Shown here one piece after another: positions 40,819 through 49,391 of a stretch of DNA of 64,000 nucleotides. Within the stretch, counting starts at the first letter, position 1, and each line of letters starts with the position of its first letter. The DNA comes from Planococcus sp. CPCC 101016 (GTDB lineage Bacteria > Bacillota > Bacilli > Bacillales_A > Planococcaceae): NCBI RefSeq assembly GCF_007859295.1, contig NZ_VOHB01000002.1, positions 807,624 through 871,623 on the forward strand. The letters run 5' to 3'. The position numbers were made by a program, and so were the translations under genes. The notes below the pieces were generated by a model. It did not search any database, was not told where the DNA came from, and saw only the letters and a program-made list of their open reading frames with translations.

Positions 40819-41049
40819 ATGATGGCATTCCAACCCCATGAAAAAGAAGTATCAGAATTCGTAGCAGCCCGCTACATTGGCGAATGGATTTCTTTCACTC
40901 GCAACGGCGTCGATGTTAACGGCACCATCTTTAAAATTATGGACAACTCGGTGATTGTTGAAATTTCACCAGAAGACGCAAAAGAAATTGGTGCGGCATC
41001 CAATATGACCGTAATTTCACATAAGAAATACCGTATCGTCGAAGCATAA
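40819..41049 (+). CDS. DUF2187 (YkvS-like) small protein
   Basis: A 76-residue cytoplasmic protein with a KOW/SH3-like beta-barrel pattern (GEWISFTRNGVDVNGTIFKIMDNSVIVEIS), matching the DUF2187 family of Bacillales. Function unknown. Of the three possible starts (40813, 40819, 40822) the ATG at 40819 has the best spacing from GAGAGG. Own promoter and terminator. Confidence 0.78.
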   Translation: MMAFQPHEKEVSEFVAARYIGEWISFTRNGVDVNGTIFKIMDNSVIVEISPEDAKEIGAASNMTVISHKKYRIVEA

Positions 41050-41056
41050 TTTGCTG

Positions 41057-41092
41057 AAAAAGACTGTTCATCATGAACAGTCTTTTTTTTTG
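41057..41092 (+). terminator. Terminator after the DUF2187 gene
   Basis: AAAGACTGTTCA / TGAACAGTCTTT followed by eight T. Confidence 0.92.
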
Positions 41093-41129
41093 TATGTTTG
41101 GAAGCAGTTTTGCAGAGGTTCTATAATGG

Positions 41130-41170
41130 CTTCGCCGCCTCCGGAAAGCATCCGCCTGGAGTGCATTCCT
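41130..41170. repeat. GC-rich repeat remnant
   Basis: CTTCGCCGCCTCCGGAAAG with CATCCGCCTGGAG is similar in style to the arms of the Bacillaceae dispersed palindromes (compare 7447). The partner arm is missing; rest of this 288-base gap shows nothing. Confidence 0.3.
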
Positions 41171-41337
41171 ACCCTGCCACAACATTACTTCATCTCTCTT
41201 CAACCACACTCCTATGTCTTTTGGCTCAAACGTTTCAAATATTGTAAAATGTACCAGCTAATGCGTTCCAAAGAAGAAGCTTTTTTGGTAAAGTAAAGTG
41301 AAGCAGAACGTCAATTGCCTTGAAAGGACATACGCGC

Positions 41338-42030
41338 ATGATATCAGACTTTAGATTCTGGCACTTTTTCCCAAGACAAGGACAACTTATACATAATATA
41401 CAACATACCGAAATGCGCAATATCAATAAGCGCATCGCCTGTATCATTGCTATTGGCCTCTTGGTATTTGCCATCAGAGAGATATGGGGCATGAACACCG
41501 ATTCGCTGACGCCGCTGCTGGCGGCAGGCATGTGGGATGCCTATACACTGGCGCGTTGGACCTCGCTTTTAGGCACGCTCTTATGGGCAGGTTTTTATTT
41601 GGCATTCCATCTGTATGGGGCCGCTTTTTTATTCAGCAAGATCCTGAAGATGCCGTGGCGAGCAGCGATTATTATGCAAACTTATGTCACTGCTTTACTG
41701 GTCATCGAAAAAGGCTTGATTTTTCTATTATTTGCACTGACCGGCTATACGATGTCCGTATCAATTTTCTCGTTCGGACCGATTGCTGCCACGTTCTTGG
41801 ATAACAACTTCTTAATTTACTTTTTCAATCAACTGACATTATTCACTTCCTTGATTATTGCGGTTCAGTACCGTTTTATCCGCAGTTTTACGAAAATCAA
41901 CCCAAAACTGATTTTATTGGGCTTGATTTTGCTTCACATCTTCGCCGCTTTGATCGTAGCGTCATTCAGTCTTATTCCGGTGGATGATATGCTCAGTGGC
42001 TTCATGGAAGGAGGGAATCCGTTTGAATAG
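41338..42030 (+). CDS. Multipass membrane protein, possibly Yip1-like
   Basis: A 230-residue protein with about five predicted transmembrane helices (from ~35 onward) after a short aromatic N-terminus (MISDFRFWHFFPRQGQL). No catalytic motif. The layout resembles Yip1-domain proteins such as Bacillus YknW, which is encoded beside a membrane-fusion protein; similarity is weak. ATG at 41338 with AAAGGA upstream. Its end overlaps the adaptor gene by eight bases, so the two are probably one functional unit. Confidence 0.6.
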   Translation: MISDFRFWHFFPRQGQLIHNIQHTEMRNINKRIACIIAIGLLVFAIREIWGMNTDSLTPLLAAGMWDAYTLARWTSLLGTLLWAGFYLAFHLYGAAFLFSKILKMPWRAAIIMQTYVTALLVIEKGLIFLLFALTGYTMSVSIFSFGPIAATFLDNNFLIYFFNQLTLFTSLIIAVQYRFIRSFTKINPKLILLGLILLHIFAALIVASFSLIPVDDMLSGFMEGGNPFE

Positions 42031-43321
42031 ATTCTTTTTTGTGGGCTTATCTGTTGCAGTCATCGCTTTTCTCACGGCCAACACCCTGTTAATGTTTGGC
42101 GACAAAAGCATCCTTCCTAAAAGTGTTTACGTCAGTGACTACGAACAGGCCTATACGCGTACATACGAAACCAATCTGTTCAAGGAAGCATTGACGGCAC
42201 CACAGGGAACTGTGGAAATCTATGTGCAGAACCATGAAGCGCTTCAGCAATGGATGGTGAATGAAGGCGACACCGTAACCGCAGGATCCGAGCTTGCTAT
42301 GTTGAATGAAGCCGAAACAGAAGAACAGCGTGCCATTTGGGAAACGCAGAAAACCGCTTTGGAAGGACAGCTGGCAGAAGTGAAAAGCTCACTTGCTACG
42401 CTCCAACAAGCAAGAGCTGCTCAAGGGGGACCTGTCTCCCAAGACGCAACCGATAATTCCGAAATCACCGATGAAAACGATGAAACCATCAAATTTGATG
42501 TAAATGTTTCTGTAGGTGTCGCAGTGCCGCAAGACGGCTCTTACGCCGCAGGCATTGCTCAGGCCGAGCAGCAGCTGGCTTCCATTGAATCGCAGTTGGC
42601 GGTGCTCAATGCACAGCTCTCACAAAGCCTGTCGAATCCGTCTGTCATCAGCCCCGTAGATGGAACCGTAGCCAAGATCAACCGGGATGCCGAACCTTTG
42701 AGCATTGAAATCTATTCAAACGAAAAAGTATTCCTCAGCTATGTGCTGGAAGACGAATGGCCGCTCGTTGAAGTGGGAGATCCGGTCAAAATTGACGGCG
42801 AAGGTTTGGATGGTGTTAACACGGGAACGATTCAAAGTGTTTCCGAGATGCCAGCTGAAGAGTCTAAGTGGCTTGAAGCCTATCATCAATTAGATCCGAA
42901 AGAACAGAATAACCCGCTGGCTTATTACGAAGTGCGGATTGCGATGGATACACCGATTGAAACGCCAATTCCTTATGGCAGCAACGTCAACACATCGATT
43001 ACTTTGGAAACAGCCGAGGATGCCGTTGCACTTCCGACTGCATGGCTTTTCGACTACGATGGAGTTGAAGGAAAAGCCCATACCTTGAACATCAATGGCC
43101 GTCCAAAAGCAGTGGGGGTAGCGGCAAACTTTGAAGATGGTGCAAAAACTGTGTTGACTGAAGGACCAGAAGCAGGAACGGTGATCATCAATGAAGACAA
43201 ACTGGAAGTATTTGTGTCGCCTCCTAAAGTCTTCATGCCGTTTCCAGATCGTCAGCCCAATTTCGAATACGCCAAGAGTACGTATTGGCGGGCATATGTC
43301 GAATATTTGCTTGCCCGATAA
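42023..43321 (+). CDS. HlyD/RND-type membrane-fusion (adaptor) protein
   Basis: A 432-residue protein: N-terminal transmembrane anchor (NRFFFVGLSVAVIAFLTANTLLMFG), a split biotinyl-lipoyl-like domain (WMVNEGDTVTAGSELAMLNE near 82 and VISPVDGTVAKIN near 212), a helical hairpin between them with an acidic insert (DATDNSEITDENDE), and a C-terminal beta domain. Such adaptors usually serve an ABC or RND exporter, but no pump gene is adjacent. TTG start with GGAGGG eight bases upstream. Confidence 0.8.
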   Translation: MNRFFFVGLSVAVIAFLTANTLLMFGDKSILPKSVYVSDYEQAYTRTYETNLFKEALTAPQGTVEIYVQNHEALQQWMVNEGDTVTAGSELAMLNEAETEEQRAIWETQKTALEGQLAEVKSSLATLQQARAAQGGPVSQDATDNSEITDENDETIKFDVNVSVGVAVPQDGSYAAGIAQAEQQLASIESQLAVLNAQLSQSLSNPSVISPVDGTVAKINRDAEPLSIEIYSNEKVFLSYVLEDEWPLVEVGDPVKIDGEGLDGVNTGTIQSVSEMPAEESKWLEAYHQLDPKEQNNPLAYYEVRIAMDTPIETPIPYGSNVNTSITLETAEDAVALPTAWLFDYDGVEGKAHTLNINGRPKAVGVAANFEDGAKTVLTEGPEAGTVIINEDKLEVFVSPPKVFMPFPDRQPNFEYAKSTYWRAYVEYLLAR

Positions 43322-43334
43322 AATTAGTCGAATT

Positions 43335-43364
43335 AACCCGAAAGCAGCTGCTTTCGGGTTTTTC
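43335..43364 (+). terminator. Terminator after the adaptor gene
   Basis: AACCCGAAAGCAG / CTGCTTTCGGGTT followed by TTTC; the centre AGCAGCTGCT is itself palindromic. Confidence 0.88.
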
Positions 43365-43430
43365 ATATTTAAAATAAAGGAAAAAGAGGGTTAATCTCCT
43401 GGGACCAATAGTGTACGATATATTCATGCA

Positions 43431-43475
43431 AAGTGAAATAACGCAGCGGACATCCGCTTACTGCGTACTGATTTA
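43431..43475 (+). repeat. Hairpin with weak similarity to the structured repeat family
   Basis: AAAGTGAAATA lead then ACGCAG..GCGG/CCGC..CTGCGT and GTACTGAT, comparable with copy D (AAAGTGAAACT..GTACTAGT). No central block. It lies before the panF pair. Confidence 0.35.
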
Positions 43476-43522
43476 TCCATTCTTAAACAGAATGGAACAA
43501 GTAATTGAATGGAGTGTATACC

Positions 43523-43792
43523 ATGGAAGAAACGGATTGGCGATTTAAAATAGCCCATCGGGAAGCATGGATCGGCGTCGGTTTGGCGCTGTTCAACTTT
43601 GTCTGGTGGTTTGGATTTGCATACGGCATGGGTTCACGGCCGGTTGAAGAATATAGCTACGTTTTCGGTTTGCCCGATTGGTTTTTCTACAGTTGTGTCG
43701 TCGGCTTTTTGCTGATTGCAGTACTGGTCATTGTCATCGTGAAATTCTTCTTTGTAGAAGTGCCATTTGAGGAAGAGGAGGATTCACAATGA
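43523..43792 (+). CDS. yhdT: DUF997/YhdT-family small membrane protein
   Basis: An 89-residue protein with two predicted membrane helices (about 15-36 and 54-76) and an acidic tail (EVPFEEEEDSQ). Matches the YhdT/DUF997 family, encoded directly before panF in many bacteria and presumed to be its partner. ATG at 43523 with GGAGTG upstream; the ATGA overlap with panF implies coupling. Confidence 0.82.
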   Translation: MEETDWRFKIAHREAWIGVGLALFNFVWWFGFAYGMGSRPVEEYSYVFGLPDWFFYSCVVGFLLIAVLVIVIVKFFFVEVPFEEEEDSQ

Positions 43793-45249
43793 ATTATGCT
43801 GTATTGGTCCCAATGATTGGCTTTTTGCTGGTCATCTTCTTTATCGGCTATTGGGCGAGCCGTAAGCTGTCGTCGTCTTCCAACTTCGTCAGCGATTATT
43901 TTCTGGGCGGCCGTGAACTCGGCGGCTTCGTGCTGGCGATGACGATGGTCGCAACCTATGGCAGTGCGTCCAGTTTTCTGGGTGGACCCGGAACAGCCTA
44001 CACAATGGGGTTCGGGTGGGTGCTGCTGGCAATGTCGCAAGTGGTCACTGGCTATTTTGTGCTGATGATTCTCGGCAAAAAATACGCCATCATGGCACGC
44101 CGCTACAAAGCAGTTACCATGATTGATTTTTTAAAGTCGCGCTACGATAGTACCGCAGTTGTATTGCTGTCGGCATTTAGCATCATCATTTTCCTGTTTT
44201 CGGCCATGGCTGCGCAGTGGATCGGCGGCGCACGTCTTGTGGAATCACTGACGGGCTTATCTTATAATTCGGCTTTATTTTTATTTGCTGTCAGTGTGCT
44301 TGTCTACGTCACCATCGGCGGCTTCCGGGCAGTTGCATTGACCGATGCTGTGCAGGGGGCGGTCATGCTGGTCGGGACCCTGGTGCTGCTGATTGCTGTC
44401 ATCATCGCGGGTGGAGGCATTCCGAATATCGTCAATGATCTCATCAATGAAAACCCGAACCTGGTGACGCCTTACGGAGCGGCAGGTAATTTAAGCGCCG
44501 CCTATGTGTCATCGTTCTGGATTCTGGTCGGTGTCGGCGTTGTCGGCTTGCCGCAGATAGCCGTACGCGCTATGTCCTACAAAAATTCGCGCTCGATGCA
44601 TCGTGCCTTGATCATCGGGACAATCGTCACCGGATTCATTATGCTCAATATGCATTTGATCGGTGTTTTTGCGCGTCCTGTACTTCCGGGAATTGAAATC
44701 GGCGACAAAGTCATTCCGCTGATTGCGCTCGAAACGCTGCCTCCGTGGGTGGCTGGCATTGTGCTTGCCGCTCCGATGGCGGCTATCATGTCGACGGTCG
44801 ATTCTTTATTGCTGCTGGTCAGTTCGTCGATCGTTAAAGACGTCTACTTGAATTACGTCAAACCGGATGCAACATTAAAAACCATCAAGCGCATTTCCTT
44901 CGGTGTCACCGGCCTGCTTGGCATCATCGTCTTTTTATTGGCCTTAAATCCGCCGGAGCTGCTGATTTTCCTGAATTTATTTGCCTTCGGGGGATTGGAA
45001 GCGGCTTTCATTTGGCCAATTGTGCTAGGGCTGTATTGGAAATGGGGCAATAAATACGGAGCGATTGCTTCAATGGCAACAGGAATCGTCAGCTATATCG
45101 GGCTGCATTTCTACAATCTGGAAAACGGCAACCTGTTTGGTGTTCATACAGTGACTTTGCCGGTGCTGCTGTCGCTCACTGCCTTTATCGTGTTTAGTTT
45201 ATTGATCGGCAGGAAAGCATATAATTACAATATTTCTGCCCACAAATAA
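43789..45249 (+). CDS. panF: Sodium/pantothenate symporter
   Basis: A 486-residue sodium:solute symporter (SSS) with about 13 transmembrane helices. DYFLGGRELGGFVLAMTMVATYGSASSFLGGPGTAY-like segments (FVSDYFLGGRELGG near residue 36; SASSFLGGPG near 62) and AIMSTVDSLLLLVSS near 330 are the family signatures; the upstream YhdT-type gene points to pantothenate uptake for coenzyme A synthesis. Four-base overlap with the previous gene. Substrate is inferred from similarity and context. Confidence 0.88.
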   Translation: MNYAVLVPMIGFLLVIFFIGYWASRKLSSSSNFVSDYFLGGRELGGFVLAMTMVATYGSASSFLGGPGTAYTMGFGWVLLAMSQVVTGYFVLMILGKKYAIMARRYKAVTMIDFLKSRYDSTAVVLLSAFSIIIFLFSAMAAQWIGGARLVESLTGLSYNSALFLFAVSVLVYVTIGGFRAVALTDAVQGAVMLVGTLVLLIAVIIAGGGIPNIVNDLINENPNLVTPYGAAGNLSAAYVSSFWILVGVGVVGLPQIAVRAMSYKNSRSMHRALIIGTIVTGFIMLNMHLIGVFARPVLPGIEIGDKVIPLIALETLPPWVAGIVLAAPMAAIMSTVDSLLLLVSSSIVKDVYLNYVKPDATLKTIKRISFGVTGLLGIIVFLLALNPPELLIFLNLFAFGGLEAAFIWPIVLGLYWKWGNKYGAIASMATGIVSYIGLHFYNLENGNLFGVHTVTLPVLLSLTAFIVFSLLIGRKAYNYNISAHK

Positions 45250-45329
45250 ACCTTTGAACATTTACAGATGCCGGAAACAGGCGTAAAATACAGGCTTATA
45301 TTCGTTTTGTTGAAAGAAGGTTTTTGTAC

Positions 45330-46244
45330 TTGAACCAATGGAAAATTTACGGCATCTTAACGGCAGTGATGATCGTCTGGGGCTTTAACTTAGCTTCTGT
45401 TAAATATATGGTGGAATTTGTAGAGCCGGTGACCTTAACGGCGTTCCGTATTTTATTGGCTGGCTTATCCGTCATGGCAATCTTGGCAAGCTTTAGAATG
45501 CTGCGGTGGCCAGCTAAAAGCGACTGGAAATTCATCTTTCTTGGTTCGCTGCTCAATGTTGTCAGCCATCATTACTTTCTATCAAACGGCTTGTCCTTAA
45601 CCACCGGTTCGAATGCCGGTTTGATTCTTGGCACAGGGCCGATGCTGACGGCGGTACTGGTGTCGCTTATCATGCGCAACTATCCCTCTAGATTGCAATG
45701 GATTGGTGTTGTGGTCGGGTTTGCTGGTGTCGCGGCAACGGTATTGGTAGGCAATGGGGCTGCAACCGGCTTGAATGTCGGTGACATTTTCGTATTTATT
45801 TCGATTTTGGCGCAGGTATTGAGCTATATCGTCATTGCCCGTGCTGCACGTTCCCTGGATCCCCGCCTTTTAACAGGCTATATGTTCGTGGTGGGTGCGG
45901 TCGTTCTGTTTATCATCTCGCTTATTCAGGAACCGGGAGGAATGCAGGCGTTCGCTGCCGTTCCGACGTCGTTCTGGATCGCTTTCGGGTTCTCAGCGAT
46001 GCTTGGGACAGCCGTGGGCCACATGCTTTATAATTATTCCATCGGACAAGCAGGGCCGACAAAAGCCGCAATCTTTATGAATCTCAACACTTTATTTTCA
46101 TTAGTCGGGGCCAGTGTGATTTTAAATGAAAAAATCACAGTCGGCCACATCTATGGATTGGTATTGATTGTTATCGGGGTACTGTTCGGTTCTGGTGCAG
46201 CGGAAGACCTGTTGAAAAAACGTAGAAAGCGGCTCTCGCATTGA
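45330..46244 (+). CDS. EamA-family (DMT) exporter
   Basis: A 304-residue protein with two EamA repeats and ten predicted membrane helices (AVMIVWGFNLASVKYM at the start, NLNTLFSLVGASVILNEKI in the second repeat). Members export amino acids or metabolites; the substrate cannot be told from sequence. The TTG at 45330 is nine bases after AAGAAGG and is preferred to the TTG at 45324. Single gene behind panF. Confidence 0.82.
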   Translation: MNQWKIYGILTAVMIVWGFNLASVKYMVEFVEPVTLTAFRILLAGLSVMAILASFRMLRWPAKSDWKFIFLGSLLNVVSHHYFLSNGLSLTTGSNAGLILGTGPMLTAVLVSLIMRNYPSRLQWIGVVVGFAGVAATVLVGNGAATGLNVGDIFVFISILAQVLSYIVIARAARSLDPRLLTGYMFVVGAVVLFIISLIQEPGGMQAFAAVPTSFWIAFGFSAMLGTAVGHMLYNYSIGQAGPTKAAIFMNLNTLFSLVGASVILNEKITVGHIYGLVLIVIGVLFGSGAAEDLLKKRRKRLSH

Positions 46245-46379
46245 GCCGTTTTTGTATGGATTGATTTACTGAAGTTGACCGACAAGGGCATATTTTTGCA
46301 GCCTCTTTTTATTTAGCATAAAGTTAACTATAATAGAAGAAAGTTAGTCAGCAAAGAACAACCAGAGGAGTGAAGAGCC

Positions 46380-47993
46380 GTGGCCACATTATGGGGAACG
46401 CCAGAGCAGTTAGAAGAATTATTGTGTGAACTTGTCAGTTGGAAAAGCCTGACTTTGACAGATGGGGAAGTGGAGTTTGCCTATAAACTGAAGGACAAAC
46501 TCATGGAGCTTCCATACTTCCAGGAACATCCGGAATATATCGGTTTGGGTGAAGTGAATTGGGAGCGGCAGAACGTTACTGCTCTCTATAAGCATCCGGA
46601 AGCGGTCGACACCATCGTTTTAATCAGCCATTTCGACACGGTGCATACAGGAGAATACGGAGATTTGGAACCTTTGGCGTGCAGTCCCTATAAGCTGGCG
46701 GAAGCCTTCAAGCTGATTCGCGACGAACTTGACGCGGACACATTAAGCGACCTCGATTCCGGAGAATACCTCTTCGGGCGCGGGACGATGGACATGAAAG
46801 CAGGGCTCGTTCTGCACATGGCTTTAATCGAAAAGGCCTCAATCGAAAAATGGCCAATCAATCTATTGCTGATGACTGTACCGGATGAAGAAGTCAACTC
46901 AGCAGGCATGCGCTATGGCGTGGCTAAGCTGCTTGATTTGGAACGGGAGCACGGACTGGAATTTATCCTGTTCCTTAACGGTGAACCGGTTTTTGCGATG
47001 AAACCCGGCGACAAGGCACATTATCTCTATACAGGATCAATCGGCAAAATCATGCCATCGGCGCTGTTCTACGGCAAAGAAACGCATGTCGGCGAACCGC
47101 TGTCGGGCATCACATCGAGCTACATCTCGACGTACCTGACACATCGCATGGAATGGAATCCGGCTTTCAAGGAAATCGTTTACGGCGAAACAACGCCGCT
47201 TCCGGTAACCCTGACGCAACGTGATATGAAATTGTCTTATTCTGCACAGACGCCTTACCGTACTTCTGCTATGTACAATGTGTTCATGATGGAACGCAAT
47301 GCAGAAGAAGTGTTCCAGATTTTTGAGAATGTCGCAAAAGAAGCGGCTGCCCACTGCGAGCGGGATTACCACGCTATGTGCGAACGCGAGAACATCCAGC
47401 CGGTCGGTCCTATTACGGTCATGCGCTATGAAAAACTGATGGAATACGCACTCAATAAATTCGGATACGACTACATTACCGATTTGCTGCACGATACTTT
47501 GATGCACCCTGAATGGGACGTTCGGGAAAAATCCATGCACGTCACGGATATCCTGCTCATCAATTGCCAGGAACTGACGCCGGCCATGGTGCTGATGTAC
47601 GCACCGCCTTATTATCCGCCAGTCAATTCATCAGAAAATGAACTGGTAAAGCTTTGCGTCGAACAAGTCACAGCCAATGCTAAAGAAAAGTTCAACTTGG
47701 ATATCGAACAAGTCCATTATTTCAACGGCATCTCAGACTTGAGCTACGTCAATTACAACGACCAAACGGGCGGCTGGATAACCTACGAAAACAACACACC
47801 CGTCTACGGCGATTCCTACAGCATCCCGTTTCAAGCAATGAAAGAATTGACCGCGCCCGTTTTGAACGTCGGCCCTTATGGCAAAGATGCCCATAAACGA
47901 ACCGAGCGCCTGCACATCAAAAACACATTTGAAGAAATGCCTGTTTTATTAGAAGAAATGATTTTGTCTATACCTGTGAAAAGCCGCCATTGA
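46380..47993 (+). CDS. RocB-like M20-family peptidase/deacylase
   Basis: A 537-residue cytoplasmic metallohydrolase resembling Bacillus RocB (arginine utilisation). Zinc-ligand motifs: ISHFDTVHTGEYGDL near residue 82, GRGTMDMKAG near 136 and VPDEEVNS near 172. RocB's exact reaction is not established; no other arginine-catabolic gene lies nearby, so the RocB pathway link is uncertain. GTG start after AGAGGAG. Its stop codon lies inside the stem of the terminator. Confidence 0.8.
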   Translation: MATLWGTPEQLEELLCELVSWKSLTLTDGEVEFAYKLKDKLMELPYFQEHPEYIGLGEVNWERQNVTALYKHPEAVDTIVLISHFDTVHTGEYGDLEPLACSPYKLAEAFKLIRDELDADTLSDLDSGEYLFGRGTMDMKAGLVLHMALIEKASIEKWPINLLLMTVPDEEVNSAGMRYGVAKLLDLEREHGLEFILFLNGEPVFAMKPGDKAHYLYTGSIGKIMPSALFYGKETHVGEPLSGITSSYISTYLTHRMEWNPAFKEIVYGETTPLPVTLTQRDMKLSYSAQTPYRTSAMYNVFMMERNAEEVFQIFENVAKEAAAHCERDYHAMCERENIQPVGPITVMRYEKLMEYALNKFGYDYITDLLHDTLMHPEWDVREKSMHVTDILLINCQELTPAMVLMYAPPYYPPVNSSENELVKLCVEQVTANAKEKFNLDIEQVHYFNGISDLSYVNYNDQTGGWITYENNTPVYGDSYSIPFQAMKELTAPVLNVGPYGKDAHKRTERLHIKNTFEEMPVLLEEMILSIPVKSRH

Positions 47994-48006
47994 GGTGGCT
48001 TTTTTG
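47979..48006 (+). terminator. Terminator overlapping the RocB-like stop codon
   Basis: AAAAGCCGCC / GGTGGCTTTT (one mismatch or G-U) with TTTTTT; the TGA stop sits in the loop. Confidence 0.8.
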
Positions 48007-48065
48007 GTTTATGGCTTTTCGCAAGCGAAAAGCGTTCTTTAGGGCTTGGCATCTGTGTACGTGAA

Positions 48066-48118
48066 GTGAGTTCAAAACTCATTTTTGGGAGCTATGTAGT
48101 GTTTAAAAATGAGTTTTG
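48066..48118. promoter_or_regulatory. Competing inverted repeats upstream of the NERD gene
   Basis: CAAAACTCATTTTT (48073-48086) pairs perfectly with AAAAATGAGTTTTG (48105-48118). The first arm can instead pair with TGAGTT (48067-48072). A further hairpin CTTTTCGC/GCGAAAAG is near 48013-48030. Confidence 0.5.
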
Positions 48119-48176
48119 GATATAAATGGTAATTATTATCTGCTCCTGATAAACTAGTGAGAAAAGGAGGGAGTTC

Positions 48177-49133
48177 ATGATTATTAAATACCGGAAAGAA
48201 CCAGTTAAAATTCTGGGGTACGAAGCTTTGCTGAAAAGATTGCCGCCCAATCACCTGAAAAGAGCGGCCGTGAAAAACAGCCTCAATAGCGCAAGGGCAG
48301 GCTATGGAGGAGAAGAACGCTTGGATCGTGCCATGGAATACTTTGATCCGCCCTATTCCCATCAAATCATCCAGGATTTTTCATTGCCGGCTCCGTACAA
48401 AATCCAAGTGGATACAGTTGTGCTCACACAAAGCGGCGTATTCTTGCTGGAAGTCAAAAACATCACCGGAAAACTTCAATTCAAACAAAACCCGAGCGTG
48501 CTCCACTCAATCCTCTCAGATGGAAAAATCAAAAGTTACAAAAGTCCGATTACCCAAATGAACGAAACCTCGATGCGCCTTCGCATGTTTTTGAAACAGC
48601 TTGGCTGTCCGTTGCCGGTCACCAGCATGATCGTTATTTCGTATCCCTCGCAAATTGTAGAAGATGCACCGGCCACTGCACATGTTTTATCGGTAGGGGA
48701 AGTTAATTACTATTTATCGGAGATGACACAAGCAAATCCGGTTCTTTCTATAGAAGAACTCGATTCTCTTGGCCAACAATTTCTGAGCGCCCACCAAGAC
48801 TACGAACCATTTCCACTGGCTCCAAAGTTTCAAATTGATCTATCAGACATCGAACCGGGCGTCTTCTGTCCGCGCTGTCTTCTTGGAAAAATGACCAAGA
48901 CGACACTGGCATGGGAATGTGAGACGTGCAGACTGATCAGCCGGAACGCGCATGTCCATGCGCTCGACGAGTGGTTTATGCTAATGAAACCGACAATTAG
49001 TACAGCTGAATGCTGTGAATTTATTGGACTAAAAAGCCTCGATGCAGCCAAGCATTTCCTTCTCAAAAACGGCTGCCAGCCTATAGGCAGCCGGCGGTAT
49101 CGACAATATGTCCGCAAACCAGTGATCAAATAG
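48177..49133 (+). CDS. NERD-domain protein with zinc ribbon
   Basis: A 318-residue cytoplasmic protein. A nuclease-related domain (about 40-155) has GYGGEERLDRAM and the VDTVVLTQSGVFLLEVKN strand carrying the PD-(D/E)xK-like D and ExK residues. About 230-260 is a zinc ribbon (CPRC...CETC), and the tail (TAECCEFIGLKSLDAAKHFLL) looks like a helix-turn-helix. NERD proteins are widespread and largely uncharacterised; a DNA or RNA nuclease role is an inference. ATG after AAAGGAGGG. Confidence 0.78.
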   Translation: MIIKYRKEPVKILGYEALLKRLPPNHLKRAAVKNSLNSARAGYGGEERLDRAMEYFDPPYSHQIIQDFSLPAPYKIQVDTVVLTQSGVFLLEVKNITGKLQFKQNPSVLHSILSDGKIKSYKSPITQMNETSMRLRMFLKQLGCPLPVTSMIVISYPSQIVEDAPATAHVLSVGEVNYYLSEMTQANPVLSIEELDSLGQQFLSAHQDYEPFPLAPKFQIDLSDIEPGVFCPRCLLGKMTKTTLAWECETCRLISRNAHVHALDEWFMLMKPTISTAECCEFIGLKSLDAAKHFLLKNGCQPIGSRRYRQYVRKPVIK

Positions 49134-49155
49134 AGGCGTTACCGGTTAGAATTGC

Positions 49156-49293
49156 GAACACCCGGGTTGAACGGGCGAACACCCGGGTTGAAACAGTGAA
49201 CACCCGGGTTGAACAATTTCACCCAGGTTGAGAAAGCGAACACCCGGGTTAAAACAACAAACACCCGGGTTGAAACAGTAAACACCCGGGTTA
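49156..49293. repeat. Seven-unit 21-bp palindromic tandem array
   Basis: Units with core AACACCCGGGTT start at 49157, 49178, 49199, 49218 (variant TTCACCCAGGTT), 49239, 49260 and 49281. Spacing is 21 bases except one of 19. Each core holds the 8-bp palindrome ACCCGGGT. Bases between cores vary. The array fills the gap between the NERD gene and the amidohydrolase. Confidence 0.92.
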
Positions 49294-49391
49294 AAAACAA
49301 AATCCAATCACCATTTCTCCACAAATCTCCTCTTTCCTCATGTACAATCAAACTATCAGACCGTATTTCTCATTCCGAAGGAGACGACTAC

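Noticed and set aside
41051..41296. 81-codon frame after the DUF2187 gene
   Set aside because: It begins inside the terminator, has no ribosome-binding site and covers a GC-rich repeat remnant.
49156..49293. CRISPR array
   Set aside because: Core repeats are ~12 bp with ~9-bp variable parts, far below repeat and spacer sizes, and no cas genes are present.
49139..49351. Minus-strand 70-codon frame with repeating residues
   Set aside because: It only translates the 21-bp array (a multiple of three), and has no ribosome-binding site or relatives.
49209..49391. N-terminal extension of the M20 amidohydrolase
   Set aside because: It reads through the same array; the ATG at 49392 has a proper ribosome-binding site and family start.
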